Positions 16,333 through 25,671 of a stretch of DNA of 64,000 bases are shown here, piece after piece (position 1 is the stretch's first letter; every line of letters starts with the position of its first letter). Made by a program: the position numbers and the translations under genes. The DNA is from Ancylobacter amanitiformis (GTDB lineage: Bacteria > Pseudomonadota > Alphaproteobacteria > Rhizobiales > Xanthobacteraceae). The stretch is taken from positions 1 through 64,000 of the forward strand of contig NZ_JAUSVR010000014.1 in NCBI RefSeq assembly GCF_030814815.1. The letters are read 5' to 3'. The notes under the pieces were generated by a model. The model was given only the letters and a program-made list of their open reading frames with translations, ran no database searches and was not told the origin of the DNA.

Positions 16333-16472
16333 GATCCGAGCTCCAGACAGCTTGGGTTGTGGTCAGGCTGTGTGGGGTGTCCTACCACCCTGCACAGCCG
16401 TCTCGGGTGTCTTCCGAGCGAAGGCAGCCTCATAAGAGGCTAACGCAAGAGTAACATGTGTCAATTCTTTTA

Positions 16473-16486
16473 GCATCATATGATGC
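16473..16486. promoter_or_regulatory. Perfect 14-base palindrome, probable operator
   Basis: GCATCATATGATGC lies 14 bases before the XRE-type gene start, in the gap between it and the divergent thyX operon. A regulator binding here could repress both directions. The XRE protein itself is the obvious candidate. Confidence 0.5.
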
Positions 16487-16500
16487 CAACGGCCTAATTT

Positions 16501-16752
16501 ATGATGCTCACAAGTGACCAAATCCGAGCTGCGCGGGCCTTACTCAAATGGGATCAGAAGGCATTGGCTCGGGCGTCCAAAGTATCTCTCGCAACCATCA
16601 AACGAATTGAGCCGCTGTCCGGCCCGGTTGTCGCGAACGCTGTGACGATTGACGCCCTGCGTCGGGCTTTGGAAGCCGCAGGCATAGAGTTCATTACGGA
16701 AAATGGTGGCGGCGCCGGGGTCCGATTCCGCAAACCAGCCAAATCCGGCTGA
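16501..16752 (+). CDS. XRE-family helix-turn-helix regulator
   Basis: The 83-residue protein reads LTSDQIRAARALLKWDQKAL and ARASKVSLATIKRIE, a Cro/C1-type helix-turn-helix, then a short tail ending in GVRFRKPAKSG. There are two adjacent ATGs (16501, 16504). Single-domain XRE proteins of this form are common on alphaproteobacterial islands. Its position beside a perfect palindrome and divergent from the thyX operon suggests repression of that operon and of itself. Confidence 0.8.
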   Translation: MMLTSDQIRAARALLKWDQKALARASKVSLATIKRIEPLSGPVVANAVTIDALRRALEAAGIEFITENGGGAGVRFRKPAKSG

Positions 16753-16822
16753 GTGGCCCTCACCGCGGCCGGTGCTACCGAGGTGAGGCATGCAGCAAGG
16801 CCTTTGCGCCTACGCGCAGCCT

Positions 16823-18040
16823 CTAGTCGAAGATCAGGCTGCCGCTCTTCGTCGGACCACGCTTATAGCGGTCGAGCTCGTCCGCCCATACCTGCATGAG
16901 TTCGACCCGCTCTGGCCAATAGGTCGCCCGATTATAGGCACGACGAATTTCGTTTTGCTCCTGATGGCCAAGCGCGGCCTCGATCACATCTGACCGGTGC
17001 CCGCGCTCGTTCAGGATGGAGCTAGCAGCCGAGCGAAAACCATGGGCGGACATCTCTTCTTGCGTAAAACCCATTCGCCGCAACGCAGCGTTCATGGCAT
17101 TCTCCGACAAGGGTCGAACGTTCGAACGGATCGACGGGAAGACGAGTTTGCTGGCGCGCGCGACCTCTTTCACCTCGCGGAGCACATTCATGGCCTGTCG
17201 GGATAGCGGAATATCGTGGGGCCGCCGCACCTTCGTGCGCTTCCCGTCGATGTGCCAGGCGGCCCCCTCGAGATCGAACTCGTCCCAAGTGGCACCTCGC
17301 ACTTCGCCCGGACGGGCGAACGTCAGAGCCGTGAACTGAAGCGCGCAACGCAATGTCGGCCAGCCATCATACAAGTCGATCGATGCTAGCAGCGCGCCTA
17401 GCCGCTTTTCGTCGGTAATCGCCGCGCGGTGCTGCACCTTGGGCGCCTTTAAGGCGCCTCGCAGCATTTGGGTTGGATCGTTCGTGGCGCGAAGCGTCGA
17501 AACAGCCAACCGGAAAACGGTACCAATTAGGCTGCGCAGCCTGCGGGCCGTTTCGCGCCGACCGCTTCTCTCGATGTCTTGTAGAAGCGTCAGAACCTCG
17601 GCTGCGGTGATTTCTGCGATAGGCCGCGCACCCAACGATGGACCCGCGAGGTCCTGCAACATCCATTTGTTCTTCGTCAGAGTGGACGGAGCCGCGCCGT
17701 CGTCCTCTATGCGCGCCAGATATTCCGCAGCGATGCCGCCAAAGGTGCTCTCCGTTGCGACGGCCGCTGCGATCTTCCGGACCTTCTTGTCGGCTGAAGG
17801 ATCGATACCCGAGGCCAACAGCTTCTTGGCCTCGTCACGCAATCGTCGAGCGTCCGCCAAGCCAACTGTCGGGTAGGCGCCGTGCGACAGTTTCTTTTGC
17901 TTGTTCCCGAATCGATAGGCTTGGTTCCACAGCCGCGCGCCGTTGGGTTTCACTAGGAGGTAAAGCCCTCCCCCGTCCGAGAGCTTATATTCGCTGTTCC
18001 TGCCTTTGGCGGATCGGCAAGCGGTATCTGACAGAGCCAT
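16823..18040 (-). CDS. P4-type tyrosine integrase
   Basis: This 405-residue site-specific recombinase integrates and excises the island. The N-terminal DUF4102-like domain (MALSDTACRSAKGRN, LSDGGGLYLLVKPNG) binds arm sites. The catalytic domain shows FARPGEVRGATW (Arg I), MSAHGFRSAASSIL (HxxR), EAALGHQ and a terminal Tyr in the AYNRATYWPERVELMQ region. The ATG at 18040 aligns with the paralogous stump; an upstream frame to 18139 adds nonsense. It lies just inside tRNA-Phe with its start toward the tRNA, the normal geometry for such elements. All catalytic motifs are present, so it is probably active. Confidence 0.93.
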   Translation of the reverse strand: MALSDTACRSAKGRNSEYKLSDGGGLYLLVKPNGARLWNQAYRFGNKQKKLSHGAYPTVGLADARRLRDEAKKLLASGIDPSADKKVRKIAAAVATESTFGGIAAEYLARIEDDGAAPSTLTKNKWMLQDLAGPSLGARPIAEITAAEVLTLLQDIERSGRRETARRLRSLIGTVFRLAVSTLRATNDPTQMLRGALKAPKVQHRAAITDEKRLGALLASIDLYDGWPTLRCALQFTALTFARPGEVRGATWDEFDLEGAAWHIDGKRTKVRRPHDIPLSRQAMNVLREVKEVARASKLVFPSIRSNVRPLSENAMNAALRRMGFTQEEMSAHGFRSAASSILNERGHRSDVIEAALGHQEQNEIRRAYNRATYWPERVELMQVWADELDRYKRGPTKSGSLIFD

Positions 18041-18086
18041 GACATTCGCCCTTGTTGGCTTTCCGAGGCCAACAGACGACACTCTG

Positions 18087-18108
18087 GGGCCAACAGCAAG
18101 GCCAACAA
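18087..18108. repeat. Island-end direct repeat, right copy
   Basis: Identical over 22 bases to 1307-1328. It lies between the integrase start and the tRNA, with further GGCCAACA units at 18067-18073. It is a likely arm-type recombinase site. Confidence 0.6.
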
Positions 18109-18239
18109 ATCCGCGAGATGCGGAGAGACAAAGCGACACAGAGCGAGACCGAATTAGGTCGGGCAGGCCATTTTTCCCTGTATTCTCAACACGATATGAG
18201 ACGAACTAAAACGTCTCGCACCCGCTGGAGAAAGGGAAA

Positions 18240-18315
18240 TGGTGCCCAGGGACGGAGTCGAACCGCCGACACTGCGATTTTCAGTCGCATGCTCTACCAG
18301 CTGAGCTACCTGGGC
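18240..18315 (-). tRNA. tRNA-Phe (anticodon GAA)
   Basis: The reverse complement folds as a standard tRNA: acceptor GCCCAGG/CCTGGGC, D-arm TAGCTCAGCTGGTAGAGC, anticodon loop CTGAAAA (GAA), T-arm GGTTCGACTCC and an encoded CCA. It is intact, so the integrated island rebuilt its 3' end. It precedes yacG, its usual neighbour in Hyphomicrobiales. Confidence 0.97.
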
Positions 18316-18996
18316 ATGCCGACAACGGCTTGAAGCCGTGTGGAGCGGGCGGTTTATAGTGTTTCGGGCTCGCCCTGTCCATATGCCCGCCACGGGAAAA
18401 TCGGCCTTTCCCCAGCCTGTCGTCACCGAAGCGTCACCTGTGGAGGTCGCACGATATCCAGCACGCGCGGCCGAAGGGGGCGCCGGTGGAGGGAGGATGG
18501 GTGCGGGATCGCGCATATTCCCGTGCGCGCCCATCCCGAGGCGCCCATACCGTGCGCGCCCACGCCGGAAAGGCCCGCAAACCGCATGCATCCGGGCGTG
18601 GGAGGGCAACGATCGAGAAGCGGACCGGGCCGTCGATCGAGCCCGAGCGAGCGCCGGAGCTCCCCCCATCCCGGCCGGCCCGGATCGGGGAGCGCCGGAA
18701 CGCGGAATGTCTTGGCGCGGAGCCGGAGGAACCCGGAAGGCGCCGAGCCCGTAAGGCGCCAAGCCCGGAAGGCGCCAAGCCCGGAAGGCGCCAAGCCCGG
18801 AAGGCGCCAAGCCCGGAAGGTTCTGGGCGCGAAAGGTTCCGAGCCCGGACGGCGCGACTCGCGAAAGCGCAGACCCTGCAGGCGCATGAAGCCGAGGGGC
18901 AGAAGCGCGAACCCTCATCTGCCAAAGCCCATCGCCCGGCCCCGAGACCACGCCCCGCACACCCTCCCCCCTGCCATAGCCGGGCCCGCGGCCGGC
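18316..18996. other. Gene-free GC-rich spacer after the tRNA
   Basis: Long open frames exist on both strands, but they encode Arg/Pro/Ala-rich nonsense produced by the GC bias and a tandem repeat. I see no supported gene. Confidence 0.6.
18737..18816. repeat. Tandem repeat, five 16-base units
   Basis: The unit AAGGCGCCAAGCCCGG repeats five times; the first copy differs at two bases. Degenerate units continue on both sides to about 18860. Because 16 is not a multiple of three, it does not encode a constant peptide repeat. Each unit holds the palindrome GGCGCC. Confidence 0.85.
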
Positions 18997-19230
18997 TCAA
19001 CGCCGGCGCGGCGGGGGCGGCGGCGGCGCGGGGGCGAGCGAGGGCTCTTCGCCGTCCTCGTCGTCTTCCTCGGTCACGGGAATGGCGTAGGCGCCAACCA
19101 GCCAGCGGTTGAGGTCGATATCGGCACAGCGGCTGGAGCAGAATGGGCGGTATTTTTCCACCGCCGGCTTACCGCAGATCGGGCAGCCACGGGCCGCCGC
19201 GCCACCCGTCTTGTCCTCACCCGAGGCCAT
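18997..19230 (-). CDS. yacG: YacG-type zinc-binding DNA gyrase inhibitor
   Basis: The 77-residue protein has a Cys4 zinc site, CPIC (16-19) and CSSRC (31-35), followed by ADIDLNRWLVGAYAIP, the YacG signature. In E. coli YacG binds GyrB and inhibits gyrase. The C-terminus is an acidic stretch and a poly-Pro/Arg tail unlike the E. coli protein but common in alphaproteobacteria. It lies 15 bases after maf on the same strand. Confidence 0.92.
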   Translation of the reverse strand: MASGEDKTGGAAARGCPICGKPAVEKYRPFCSSRCADIDLNRWLVGAYAIPVTEEDDEDGEEPSLAPAPPPPPPRRR

Positions 19231-19245
19231 GGGACGCTCCCCTGC

Positions 19246-19869
19246 TCACGCCGGATGACCCCAGCGCTGGCGAACCGGATAGCGCTCGCCCGCCAGCAGC
19301 GTCACCGTCTCCGCCAGCGGCAGGCCGACCACATTGGTATAGGAACCGACCAGCTTGATCACGAAGGTGCCGGCGAGCCCCTGAATGGCGTAGCCGCCCG
19401 CCTTGCCCTGCCATTCCCGCGCGGCGACATAGGCGTCCATCTCTTCGCGCGACAGGCGCTTGAAGCGCACCCGCGTCTCGACGAGACGGGTGCGTACCCC
19501 GCCCTTGGGCGTCATCAGGGCGATGCCGGTATAGACGCGATGGGCGCGGCCCGAGAGCAGGCGAAGGCAATCGGCCGCCTCCTCGCCGATCTCGGGCTTC
19601 GGCAGGATGCGGCGCCCCACCGCGACCACGGTGTCGGCGGCGAGGAGATAGGCCCCCTCATACGCACCGTCGGCGGTGCGGCGGGCATCGGCGGCGGCGA
19701 GTTTCTGCTGGGCGAGGCGCAGGGCGAGGCGGCGCGGAAGCTCGCCGCGCTCGGGCGTCTCGTCAATATCGGCGGGCAGCAGGGCGTCGGGCTCGATGCC
19801 GGCCTGGGCCAGCAGCGCCAGCCGGCGCGGCGAGCCCGAGGCCAGCACCAAAAGGGGGCGGGCGCTCAC
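19246..19869 (-). CDS. maf: Maf-like nucleotide pyrophosphatase
   Basis: The 207-residue protein has the family start [20 protein letters not shown], then [15 protein letters not shown], the RVYTGIAL segment and [11 protein letters not shown]. Maf proteins hydrolyse dTTP/UTP or modified nucleotides to monophosphates. I choose the GTG at 19869 because AGAGGAG lies eight bases upstream; an ATG at 19902 would add 11 residues but has no clear ribosome site. It sits between the phosphatase gene and yacG. In many relatives infA lies in this gap, but only about 116 bases separate maf from the phosphatase gene and infA is not there. Confidence 0.92.
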   Translation of the reverse strand: MSARPLLVLASGSPRRLALLAQAGIEPDALLPADIDETPERGELPRRLALRLAQQKLAAADARRTADGAYEGAYLLAADTVVAVGRRILPKPEIGEEAADCLRLLSGRAHRVYTGIALMTPKGGVRTRLVETRVRFKRLSREEMDAYVAAREWQGKAGGYAIQGLAGTFVIKLVGSYTNVVGLPLAETVTLLAGERYPVRQRWGHPA

Positions 19870-19985
19870 TCGTATACTCCTCTTCCGCCGGCCATTGGAC
19901 ATGACGGGCCGCCGGTCATTCGCGGCGGCACGCTAGTGCAACTTCCTTAAAAACTGAACGGCTTTTACGCCGCGCGGCCGCGTCA

Positions 19986-20474
19986 TCAGAACCGGAAGCG
20001 GGCGCGGATGCGCGTTTCCAGCTCGTCGCGCACGGCGCGATAGGCATCGAGGCGCTGCTCGCGATTGCCGCTGACCAGCGTGGGGTCGGGTGTCGGCCAG
20101 TATTCGACGTCGATCGCGTTGGTGCGGGTCAGCTCCAGCGCGCGGTGATGGGCATCGGGCGAGAGAGTGATCACGAGATCGAAGCCGAGCCCCTCGTTCT
20201 CCTCCAGTTCCTCCAGAGTCTGCGGCCGGTGGCGATGCAGGTCGAGGCCGATCTCGTCGATGGCGGCGACGACGAAAGGGTCGCTCTCGCCCTTCATCAC
20301 CCCGGCCGAGCCGACATAGAGCGAGCGGCCGAACAGATGGCGGGCCAGCACCGCCGCCATGGGCGAACGCACGCTGTTCTGGCCGCACATGAACAGCACC
20401 GATTGCGGCCGCTCGCGCCGCTTGCCGGGTACCCAGCCGGGCGACAGCGCGTCGGAGCCGGACCGCCCGTCCAC
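19986..20474 (-). CDS. Low-molecular-weight phosphotyrosine phosphatase family protein
   Basis: VLFMCGQNSVRSPMAAVLAR holds the CX5R phosphatase loop (Cys30, Arg36), and EYWPTPDP supplies the general-acid Asp loop. The family includes tyrosine phosphatases and arsenate reductases; this version, next to UPF0262 and hisD, is conserved in Hyphomicrobiales with unknown substrate. The protein has 162 residues from a GTG at 20474, preceded by AAGGCTGAGG. It starts three bases after the UPF0262 stop, so the two are coupled. Confidence 0.85.
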   Translation of the reverse strand: MDGRSGSDALSPGWVPGKRRERPQSVLFMCGQNSVRSPMAAVLARHLFGRSLYVGSAGVMKGESDPFVVAAIDEIGLDLHRHRPQTLEELEENEGLGFDLVITLSPDAHHRALELTRTNAIDVEYWPTPDPTLVSGNREQRLDAYRAVRDELETRIRARFRF

Positions 20475-20477
20475 GCC

Positions 20478-20975
20478 TCAGCCTTTCCAGTGCAGCGCGC
20501 AGACCAGCGTGAACAGGCGCCGGGCCGTGCCGAAATCAAGGGCGATCTTGTCCTTCAGCCGCGCGCGCAGCACCTCCGAGCCCTCGTTGTGCAGGCCGCG
20601 CCGGCCCATGTCGATGGCCTCGATCTGCGAGGGGCTCGAAGTGCGGATCGCCGAATAATAGCTCTCGCACACCATGAAATAATCCTTCACCACCCGCCGC
20701 AGCGGGCTGAGCGAGAGATGATGCTGCACCACCGGCGCGCCATCCTCGCGGGTGATTTCCAGCAGCAGCCGGCCGTCGGCCAGCGCGATGGACAGCCGAT
20801 AGGGGCCGGGCTCGGTGTCGCCGATCGGGGTGAAGCTGTTTTCCTCGATGAGGTCGTAGATCGCGACCGCCCGCTCGTGCTCCACATCGCGGGTGGAACG
20901 GCCGATCGACCGGGCGTCGAGCGTCACCGCCGAGAGGCGGCGCGTGTCGGCGTGTGGGTCCTCGCCATCCGCCAT
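20478..20975 (-). CDS. UPF0262 family protein
   Basis: The 165-residue protein has the UPF0262 pattern RLSAVTLD near the N-terminus, [38 protein letters not shown] and the C-terminal [17 protein letters not shown]. The family is restricted to alphaproteobacteria, and its function is unknown. It is found between hisD and the small phosphatase gene, as here, with 10 bases to hisD. There are no signal or membrane segments. Confidence 0.92.
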   Translation of the reverse strand: MADGEDPHADTRRLSAVTLDARSIGRSTRDVEHERAVAIYDLIEENSFTPIGDTEPGPYRLSIALADGRLLLEITREDGAPVVQHHLSLSPLRRVVKDYFMVCESYYSAIRTSSPSQIEAIDMGRRGLHNEGSEVLRARLKDKIALDFGTARRLFTLVCALHWKG

Positions 20976-20985
20976 CGCGCCGCCG

Positions 20986-22278
20986 CTACAGGTTCAGGCG
21001 GATCGCCACCGATCGGGCGTGGGCGCCGAGCCCCTCCGCCTCGCCGAGTGCGATCGCCGCCGGGCCGAGCGCGCGCAGCTGCTCGGGCCCACATTTGAGG
21101 ATGGAGGTGCGCTTCATGAAATCGAGCACGTTGAGGCCGGAGGAGAAGCGCGCCGAGCGCGCGGTCGGCAGAACGTGGTTGGAACCGCCGACATAGTCGC
21201 CAATGGCTTCCGGCGTGTGGGCGCCGATGAAGATCGCGCCGGCATGGCGGATGCGCGCGACCAGCGCCTCGGCATCCGCGGTCATGATTTCCAGATGCTC
21301 GGGAGCGATACGGTCGGACAGCGCGGGCGCTTCCTCCAGGCTGGCGAGCGTGATGATCGCGCCGAATTCCGCCCAGCTGGCACCGGCGATGTCGCGGCGT
21401 GGCAGAAGCTCCAGCTGGCGCTCCACCGCGCTCGCGACCGCATCGGCCAGGTCTGCGTCGTCGGTCATCAGGATGGACTGCGCGGCGGTGTCGTGCTCGG
21501 CCTGCGCCAGCAGGTCGGCGGCGATCCAGTCCGGGTTCTGCGCGCCATCGGCGATGACAAGCACCTCGGAGGGGCCGGCCACCATGTCGATGCCCACCGT
21601 GCCGAACACGTGGCGCTTGGCGGCGGCCACATAGGCATTGCCGGGCCCGACGATCTTGGCCACCGGGGCGATGGTCTGCGTCCCGTAGGCCAGGGCCGCC
21701 ACCGCCTGCGCCCCGCCGACACGGTAGACCTCATCGACGCCGGCAAGCCGCGCCGCCGCCAGCACCAAGGGGTTGAGCACGCCATCGGGCGCGGGCACCA
21801 CCATGGCGAGCCGCCCGACGCCCGCCACCTTGGCCGGCACCGCGTTCATCAGCACGGATGAGGGATAGGCCGCGGTACCGCCCGGCACATAGAGGCCGAC
21901 CGCATCGACCGGGGTCCAGCGATGGCCAAGCTCGACGCCGGCCGCGTCGACATAGCGCCCGCTCGCCGGCAGCTGGCGCTCGTGATGCGCGCGGATGCGA
22001 CCCTGCGCGAAGGCGAGCGCCTCCACCGTGGCCGGATCGGCCGCCGCCACCGCCGCGTCAATCTCGGCTTCCGAGACCCGGATGCCCAGCGCGCCGAGAT
22101 CGACCCGGTCGAAGCGCCGGGACAGATCGATCAGCGCCGCATCGCCGCGCGCGCGCACATCCGCGATGATGCCGGCCACCGCGTCGGCGACATCCTGCGA
22201 CACCTCGCGCTTGGTGCCGAGAAAGGCCGTGAAGCGCGCGGCGAAATCGGGCGAGGACGTATCGAGGCGAAGCGGCAT
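20986..22278 (-). CDS. hisD: Histidinol dehydrogenase
   Basis: HisD catalyses the last two steps of histidine synthesis, L-histidinol to L-histidine with 2 NAD+. The 430-residue protein shows [65 protein letters not shown] and [10 protein letters not shown], the conserved NAD- and zinc-site regions. The ATG at 22278 matches the usual [12 protein letters not shown] start; an ATG 18 bases upstream is possible. No other his genes are in the window. Confidence 0.96.
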   Translation of the reverse strand: MPLRLDTSSPDFAARFTAFLGTKREVSQDVADAVAGIIADVRARGDAALIDLSRRFDRVDLGALGIRVSEAEIDAAVAAADPATVEALAFAQGRIRAHHERQLPASGRYVDAAGVELGHRWTPVDAVGLYVPGGTAAYPSSVLMNAVPAKVAGVGRLAMVVPAPDGVLNPLVLAAARLAGVDEVYRVGGAQAVAALAYGTQTIAPVAKIVGPGNAYVAAAKRHVFGTVGIDMVAGPSEVLVIADGAQNPDWIAADLLAQAEHDTAAQSILMTDDADLADAVASAVERQLELLPRRDIAGASWAEFGAIITLASLEEAPALSDRIAPEHLEIMTADAEALVARIRHAGAIFIGAHTPEAIGDYVGGSNHVLPTARSARFSSGLNVLDFMKRTSILKCGPEQLRALGPAAIALGEAEGLGAHARSVAIRLNL

Positions 22279-22409
22279 GGCGGATCCTGCGGGCACGTGA
22301 CCCGTGTCCTATCGCAACCACGCCGCCCGAAGACAAGCGGGAAGAAGGCCGGTGGCAACACCGCTGCCGGGGCGCGGCACGCGGCAATGGCCGGCACCCG
22401 TGCGCGCGC

Positions 22410-22895
22410 TCACCCCACGTCGTGGCAGGGCGTGCCCTTGACGTCCCAGGCCGGGCCCAGATCCTCAAGGGCGACTTCGAGGCACTCGACGTCGAGCTGC
22501 ACCTCGCCCCCGCCCGAGAACAGGAAGCTGACCGTGCCGGAGGGAGCCTCGCCCGCCTCGAACTTCATCGCCAGCAGGTTGAGCACGCCCTGCTTCTTCT
22601 TGAGATCGATGCCGCGCACCCGGGCGGCCAGCACGCGCTCGAAGCGCAGCCCGGAATGCCGGCGCACGCAGGGACCCGCAGCCGCTGCGGCAGCGCCCGT
22701 CGGCGTGCCGACCTCCGCCATCGCCTCGGCCTGGATCGCCTTTTCCCAATCGAACCGGCTGGCCAGCAGGACGAAGCGTCGCTCCTTCGGCACGAAGGTC
22801 ATGTCGCCCACCGCCAGCACCGCGTCCTGCAGATGCATCGACAGTACCGCCAGATCTTCCGCGTCGAGCGCGATAAGCTTGAGGCCCTTGCCCAT
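22410..22895 (-). CDS. DUF2948 family protein
   Basis: The 161-residue protein begins MGKGLKLIALDAEDLAVLSM, then HLQDAVLAVGDMTFVPKERR and FDWEKA, typical of DUF2948. It ends with LDVECLEVALEDLGPAWDV. This cytosolic alphaproteobacterial family has no assigned function and normally lies between murA and hisD, as here. The ATG at 22895 was chosen on family length; the upstream extension is low-complexity. Confidence 0.85.
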   Translation of the reverse strand: MGKGLKLIALDAEDLAVLSMHLQDAVLAVGDMTFVPKERRFVLLASRFDWEKAIQAEAMAEVGTPTGAAAAAAGPCVRRHSGLRFERVLAARVRGIDLKKKQGVLNLLAMKFEAGEAPSGTVSFLFSGGGEVQLDVECLEVALEDLGPAWDVKGTPCHDVG

Positions 22896-23045
22896 GTCCC
22901 TTAACTCCGTTGCCCGGCTCCCGTGCGGGCCAGCGCCATCCCGTGCTGCCCTCTCGCCACCGGGAGCTGGCCGTCTGCGAGGCAAATGGCGCGCCCCATG
23001 GCGTGCCGCAAGGGGGAAACGCGCCGCTGCGGAGTGTTGCTTGGC

Positions 23046-23474
23046 CTACTCGGGTAAACGGGAGGCGATCGGGCGTCGCGGCGTGAACCCCGCGGCATAT
23101 TTGCCGCCGTCAGCCTTGGCGAACTGACCGATCAGCAGTGGCTTGGCGAGCTTCTCGAAATCGGCGACCTCGAAAAAGGCGAGGCTGGCGTTATCCGTCG
23201 CGGTCGATGCCGGCCGAACGGCATCACCACCATAGAAACCCGAGGACGACGGCAGGTGCCGCACCAGCACGCCGCGAAAGGGCACCTTGCCAATATCCGC
23301 CGACCCACCGGCATATCCCGAGGCGGAGGCATAGAAAAAGACGTGGCGCCCCTCCCATTGGGGAGGAAAGGACGCCTGGCTGGTGCTGAACGCCACACGG
23401 CGCCCGGCCGCGATGGCCAGCGCCGATTCCAGATGGACCAGCGGCACCGGCGCCAGAATCACCTCATGCGGCAT
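23046..23474 (-). CDS. Hypothetical protein
   Basis: The 142-residue protein begins MPHEVILAPVPLVHLESALA and has HVFFYASASGYAGGSADIGK and FRGVLVRHLPSSSGFYGGDA. I recognise no family. A beta-rich small domain is likely from the alternating hydrophobics. It sits between murA and the DUF2948 gene, where relatives usually have no gene, so it is a lineage-specific insertion or a fast-evolving gene. It starts 33 bases after murA ends. Confidence 0.55.
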   Translation of the reverse strand: MPHEVILAPVPLVHLESALAIAAGRRVAFSTSQASFPPQWEGRHVFFYASASGYAGGSADIGKVPFRGVLVRHLPSSSGFYGGDAVRPASTATDNASLAFFEVADFEKLAKPLLIGQFAKADGGKYAAGFTPRRPIASRLPE

Positions 23475-23507
23475 GATCGTCTCCTCCGCTACCCTCGCCC
23501 CCCTCGC

Positions 23508-24797
23508 TCAGCCCGCGATGCGCTCGATCTGCGCGCCGCAGGCGGAGAGCTTCTCCTCCAGCCGCTCGAAGCCGCGATCGAGATGATAGACGCGGTGGAT
23601 CATGCTCTCGCCCTCGGCGGCCAGCGCGCCGATGACCAGCGACACCGAGGCGCGCAGGTCGGTCGCCATGACGGGCGCGCCGGTCAGCTTCTCCACGCCC
23701 TCGATGGTCGCGGTCTCGCCATCGAGATGGATGCGCGCGCCGAGCCGGACGAGTTCCTGCACATGCATGAAGCGGTTCTCGAAAATGGTCTCGGTGATGG
23801 TCGAGGTGCCGCTCGCGCGCGTCATCAGGGCCATCAGCTGGGCCTGCAGGTCGGTCGGGAAGCCGGGGAACGGGGCGGTCGACACGTGCACCGGGGAAAT
23901 GCCGGCGCCGTTGCGCCGGACCCGCAGCCCCTCATTCGACACCGTGACCTCGGCGCCGGCCTCACGCAGCGTGTCCAGCGCCGAATCCAGCAGGTCGGCC
24001 CGCGCGCCGGCCAGCATCACGTCGCCGCCGGTCATGGCGACCGCCATGGCATAGGTGCCGGTCTCGATGCGATCGGGCAGCACCGCGTAGCGGGCGCCAT
24101 TGAGGCGTGGCACGCCACGGATGCGGATGGTGGAGGTGCCCTGCCCCTCGATGCGCCCGCCCATGGCGTTGATGCAATCGGCGACATCGACAATTTCCGG
24201 CTCGCAGGCGGCGTTCTCGAGGATCGTCTCGCCATCGGCCAGGCTCGCCGCCATCAGGGCGGTGTGGGTCGCGCCGACCGAGACCTTGGGGAACACGATA
24301 TGCGCGCCCTTCAGCCCCTTGGGCGCGCGCGCCAGCACATAGCCGCCGTCGATCTCCAGCTCGGCACCCAGCGCGCGCAGCGCATCGAGATGGAAGTCGA
24401 CCGGGCGCGTGCCGATGGCGCAGCCGCCGGGCAGCGAGACCTTGGCCTCGCCCATGCGCGCCAGAAGCGGCCCGATGACCCAGAAGCTCGCCCGCATCTT
24501 GGACACGAGCTCATAGGGCGCCGTGGTGTCGACGATCAGCCGCGCGTCGATTTCCAGTGTCTGCCCGGCATAGGCGCCATCGCCCCGCCGCTTGCCGTTG
24601 ACGGTGATGTCGATGCCGTGATTGCCCAGGATCCGCTGCAGCAGCGCGACGTCGGCGAGGCGCGGCACGTTTTCCAGCACCAGCTTCTCGTCGGTGAGCA
24701 GGCCTGCGATCATCAGTGGCAAGGCGGCGTTCTTGGCGCCGGAGATCGGGATCGTCCCGTTGAGCGGATTGCCGCCGATGACGCGGATACGGTCCAT
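23508..24797 (-). CDS. murA: UDP-N-acetylglucosamine 1-carboxyvinyltransferase
   Basis: MurA transfers enolpyruvate from PEP to UDP-GlcNAc, the first committed step of peptidoglycan synthesis. The 429-residue protein has Lys22 in [10 protein letters not shown] and the fosfomycin-target Cys126 in [13 protein letters not shown]. It also has the usual C-terminal loop [17 protein letters not shown] and [22 protein letters not shown] precedes the ATG. Cys at position 126 predicts fosfomycin sensitivity of the enzyme. Confidence 0.97.
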   Translation of the reverse strand: MDRIRVIGGNPLNGTIPISGAKNAALPLMIAGLLTDEKLVLENVPRLADVALLQRILGNHGIDITVNGKRRGDGAYAGQTLEIDARLIVDTTAPYELVSKMRASFWVIGPLLARMGEAKVSLPGGCAIGTRPVDFHLDALRALGAELEIDGGYVLARAPKGLKGAHIVFPKVSVGATHTALMAASLADGETILENAACEPEIVDVADCINAMGGRIEGQGTSTIRIRGVPRLNGARYAVLPDRIETGTYAMAVAMTGGDVMLAGARADLLDSALDTLREAGAEVTVSNEGLRVRRNGAGISPVHVSTAPFPGFPTDLQAQLMALMTRASGTSTITETIFENRFMHVQELVRLGARIHLDGETATIEGVEKLTGAPVMATDLRASVSLVIGALAAEGESMIHRVYHLDRGFERLEEKLSACGAQIERIAG

Positions 24798-24994
24798 GAG
24801 GTTCTGCTCTCCTTAACTCGGAAGCTGACGAGACGCACGGCCACCGGCACGACCGGCCGGGGAAACGCCGGGACGGGCACGCGGCACCTGTACCGTCAGG
24901 GAATGAGGGCGCGATGGGGCCGATTCGTGGCGAGGTCCATCCCTGTCCCCATGACGTCTAGCGCGTGTCGCGAGGGGAGACAACGCCCAGTAGA

Positions 24995-25195
24995 TCAGGA
25001 CGCCTCGTCCGGCCGAGACGGTGTGGGGGTGGCCGGCGCCTCGCCCGGCGCACCGCCACCGGGCGGCTCACTGGCCGACTCACCGGCAGTCGGATCCGCC
25101 TGCCGTCCCCGCGCCTGCTGCTTGCGCCGCTTGAGATTGGCGCGCAGGGCCGCCGCCAGACGCTCCGCGCGCGCGGTATCATCCGGGCCGCTCAT
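24995..25195 (-). CDS. Small basic conserved hypothetical protein
   Basis: The 66-residue protein starts MSGPDDTARAERLAAALRAN, then LKRRKQQARGRQ and a Pro/Ala-rich tail. Small proteins with this RAERLAAALRANLKRRK pattern occur next to murA in Hyphomicrobiales as I recall, with no known role. The start at 25195 was chosen because the conserved part begins there; longer frames upstream are low-complexity. Confidence 0.6.
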   Translation of the reverse strand: MSGPDDTARAERLAAALRANLKRRKQQARGRQADPTAGESASEPPGGGAPGEAPATPTPSRPDEAS

Positions 25196-25596
25196 GGCGT
25201 TGTTCCCTTCATGGCGCTTTTCCCCTCGCCCGGCATCGTCGCTTCCCAGCCGCGAGAGCGCTCGCCCGACCGCGCCCGTTTGCCATAAGGCCCGCCGGAG
25301 GGGAACGAAAGAGGCTGGATGCCCCGATGCGCGATCTCGCGATAGAGGACCTGCCACAGCGGGGCTGCCAAGGGCGGCCCGACGCCCGGATGGCGAGCGC
25401 CGCACCGGAGCCACGGGCACGTGGCAGGGGCGCGTGGCAGGGGCGCGTGGCAGGGGACGGTTCGGCAGCCCTTGACCACTCCTGCACAGGCGGCATGCAC
25501 AGGGATGGTGCGAATTCCGCGCCCGACGCTTGCACCAGCCGGCGCGCTGTGGCAAACGTCGCCCCGCTTCGGCGGCTCCATCCGCCCGGCAGCGGC
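25196..25596. other. Gene-free spacer with a short tandem repeat
   Basis: Nothing gene-like is supported. Around 25418-25456 the 13-base unit CGTGGCAGGGGCG repeats about three times. Confidence 0.5.

Positions 25597-25671
<75 letters not shown>

Larger units (their letters stand above)
1231..18254. mobile_element. Mobilisable genomic island inserted at tRNA-Phe
   Basis: The right border is the 3' end of tRNA-Phe at 18240-18254, with an outward-adjacent P4-type integrase. The left border is proposed at 1231-1244, where the last bases of the tRNA reappear with one base missing. Inside each end lies an identical 22-base repeat (1307-1328 and 18087-18108). Contents are a ParB-like gene, an AlpA-like gene, traA, oriT, traC, traD, a candidate defence operon, membrane and winged-helix proteins, the thyX operon and an XRE regulator. 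No type IV secretion genes or coupling protein are present. The borders are inferred, not proven. Confidence 0.7.

Noticed and set aside
18737-18816. CRISPR array
   Set aside because: The 16-base units are contiguous with no spacers, and no cas genes are present.
18154-18960. Minus-strand frame of 268 codons with GLGAFRAWRLPGLAP repeats
   Set aside because: It is the translation of the 16-base repeat and reads through the tRNA gene.
18340-19950. Long plus-strand frame of 536 codons across the tandem repeat
   Set aside because: It runs antisense through yacG and maf, and its first part is low-complexity Arg/Pro sequence.
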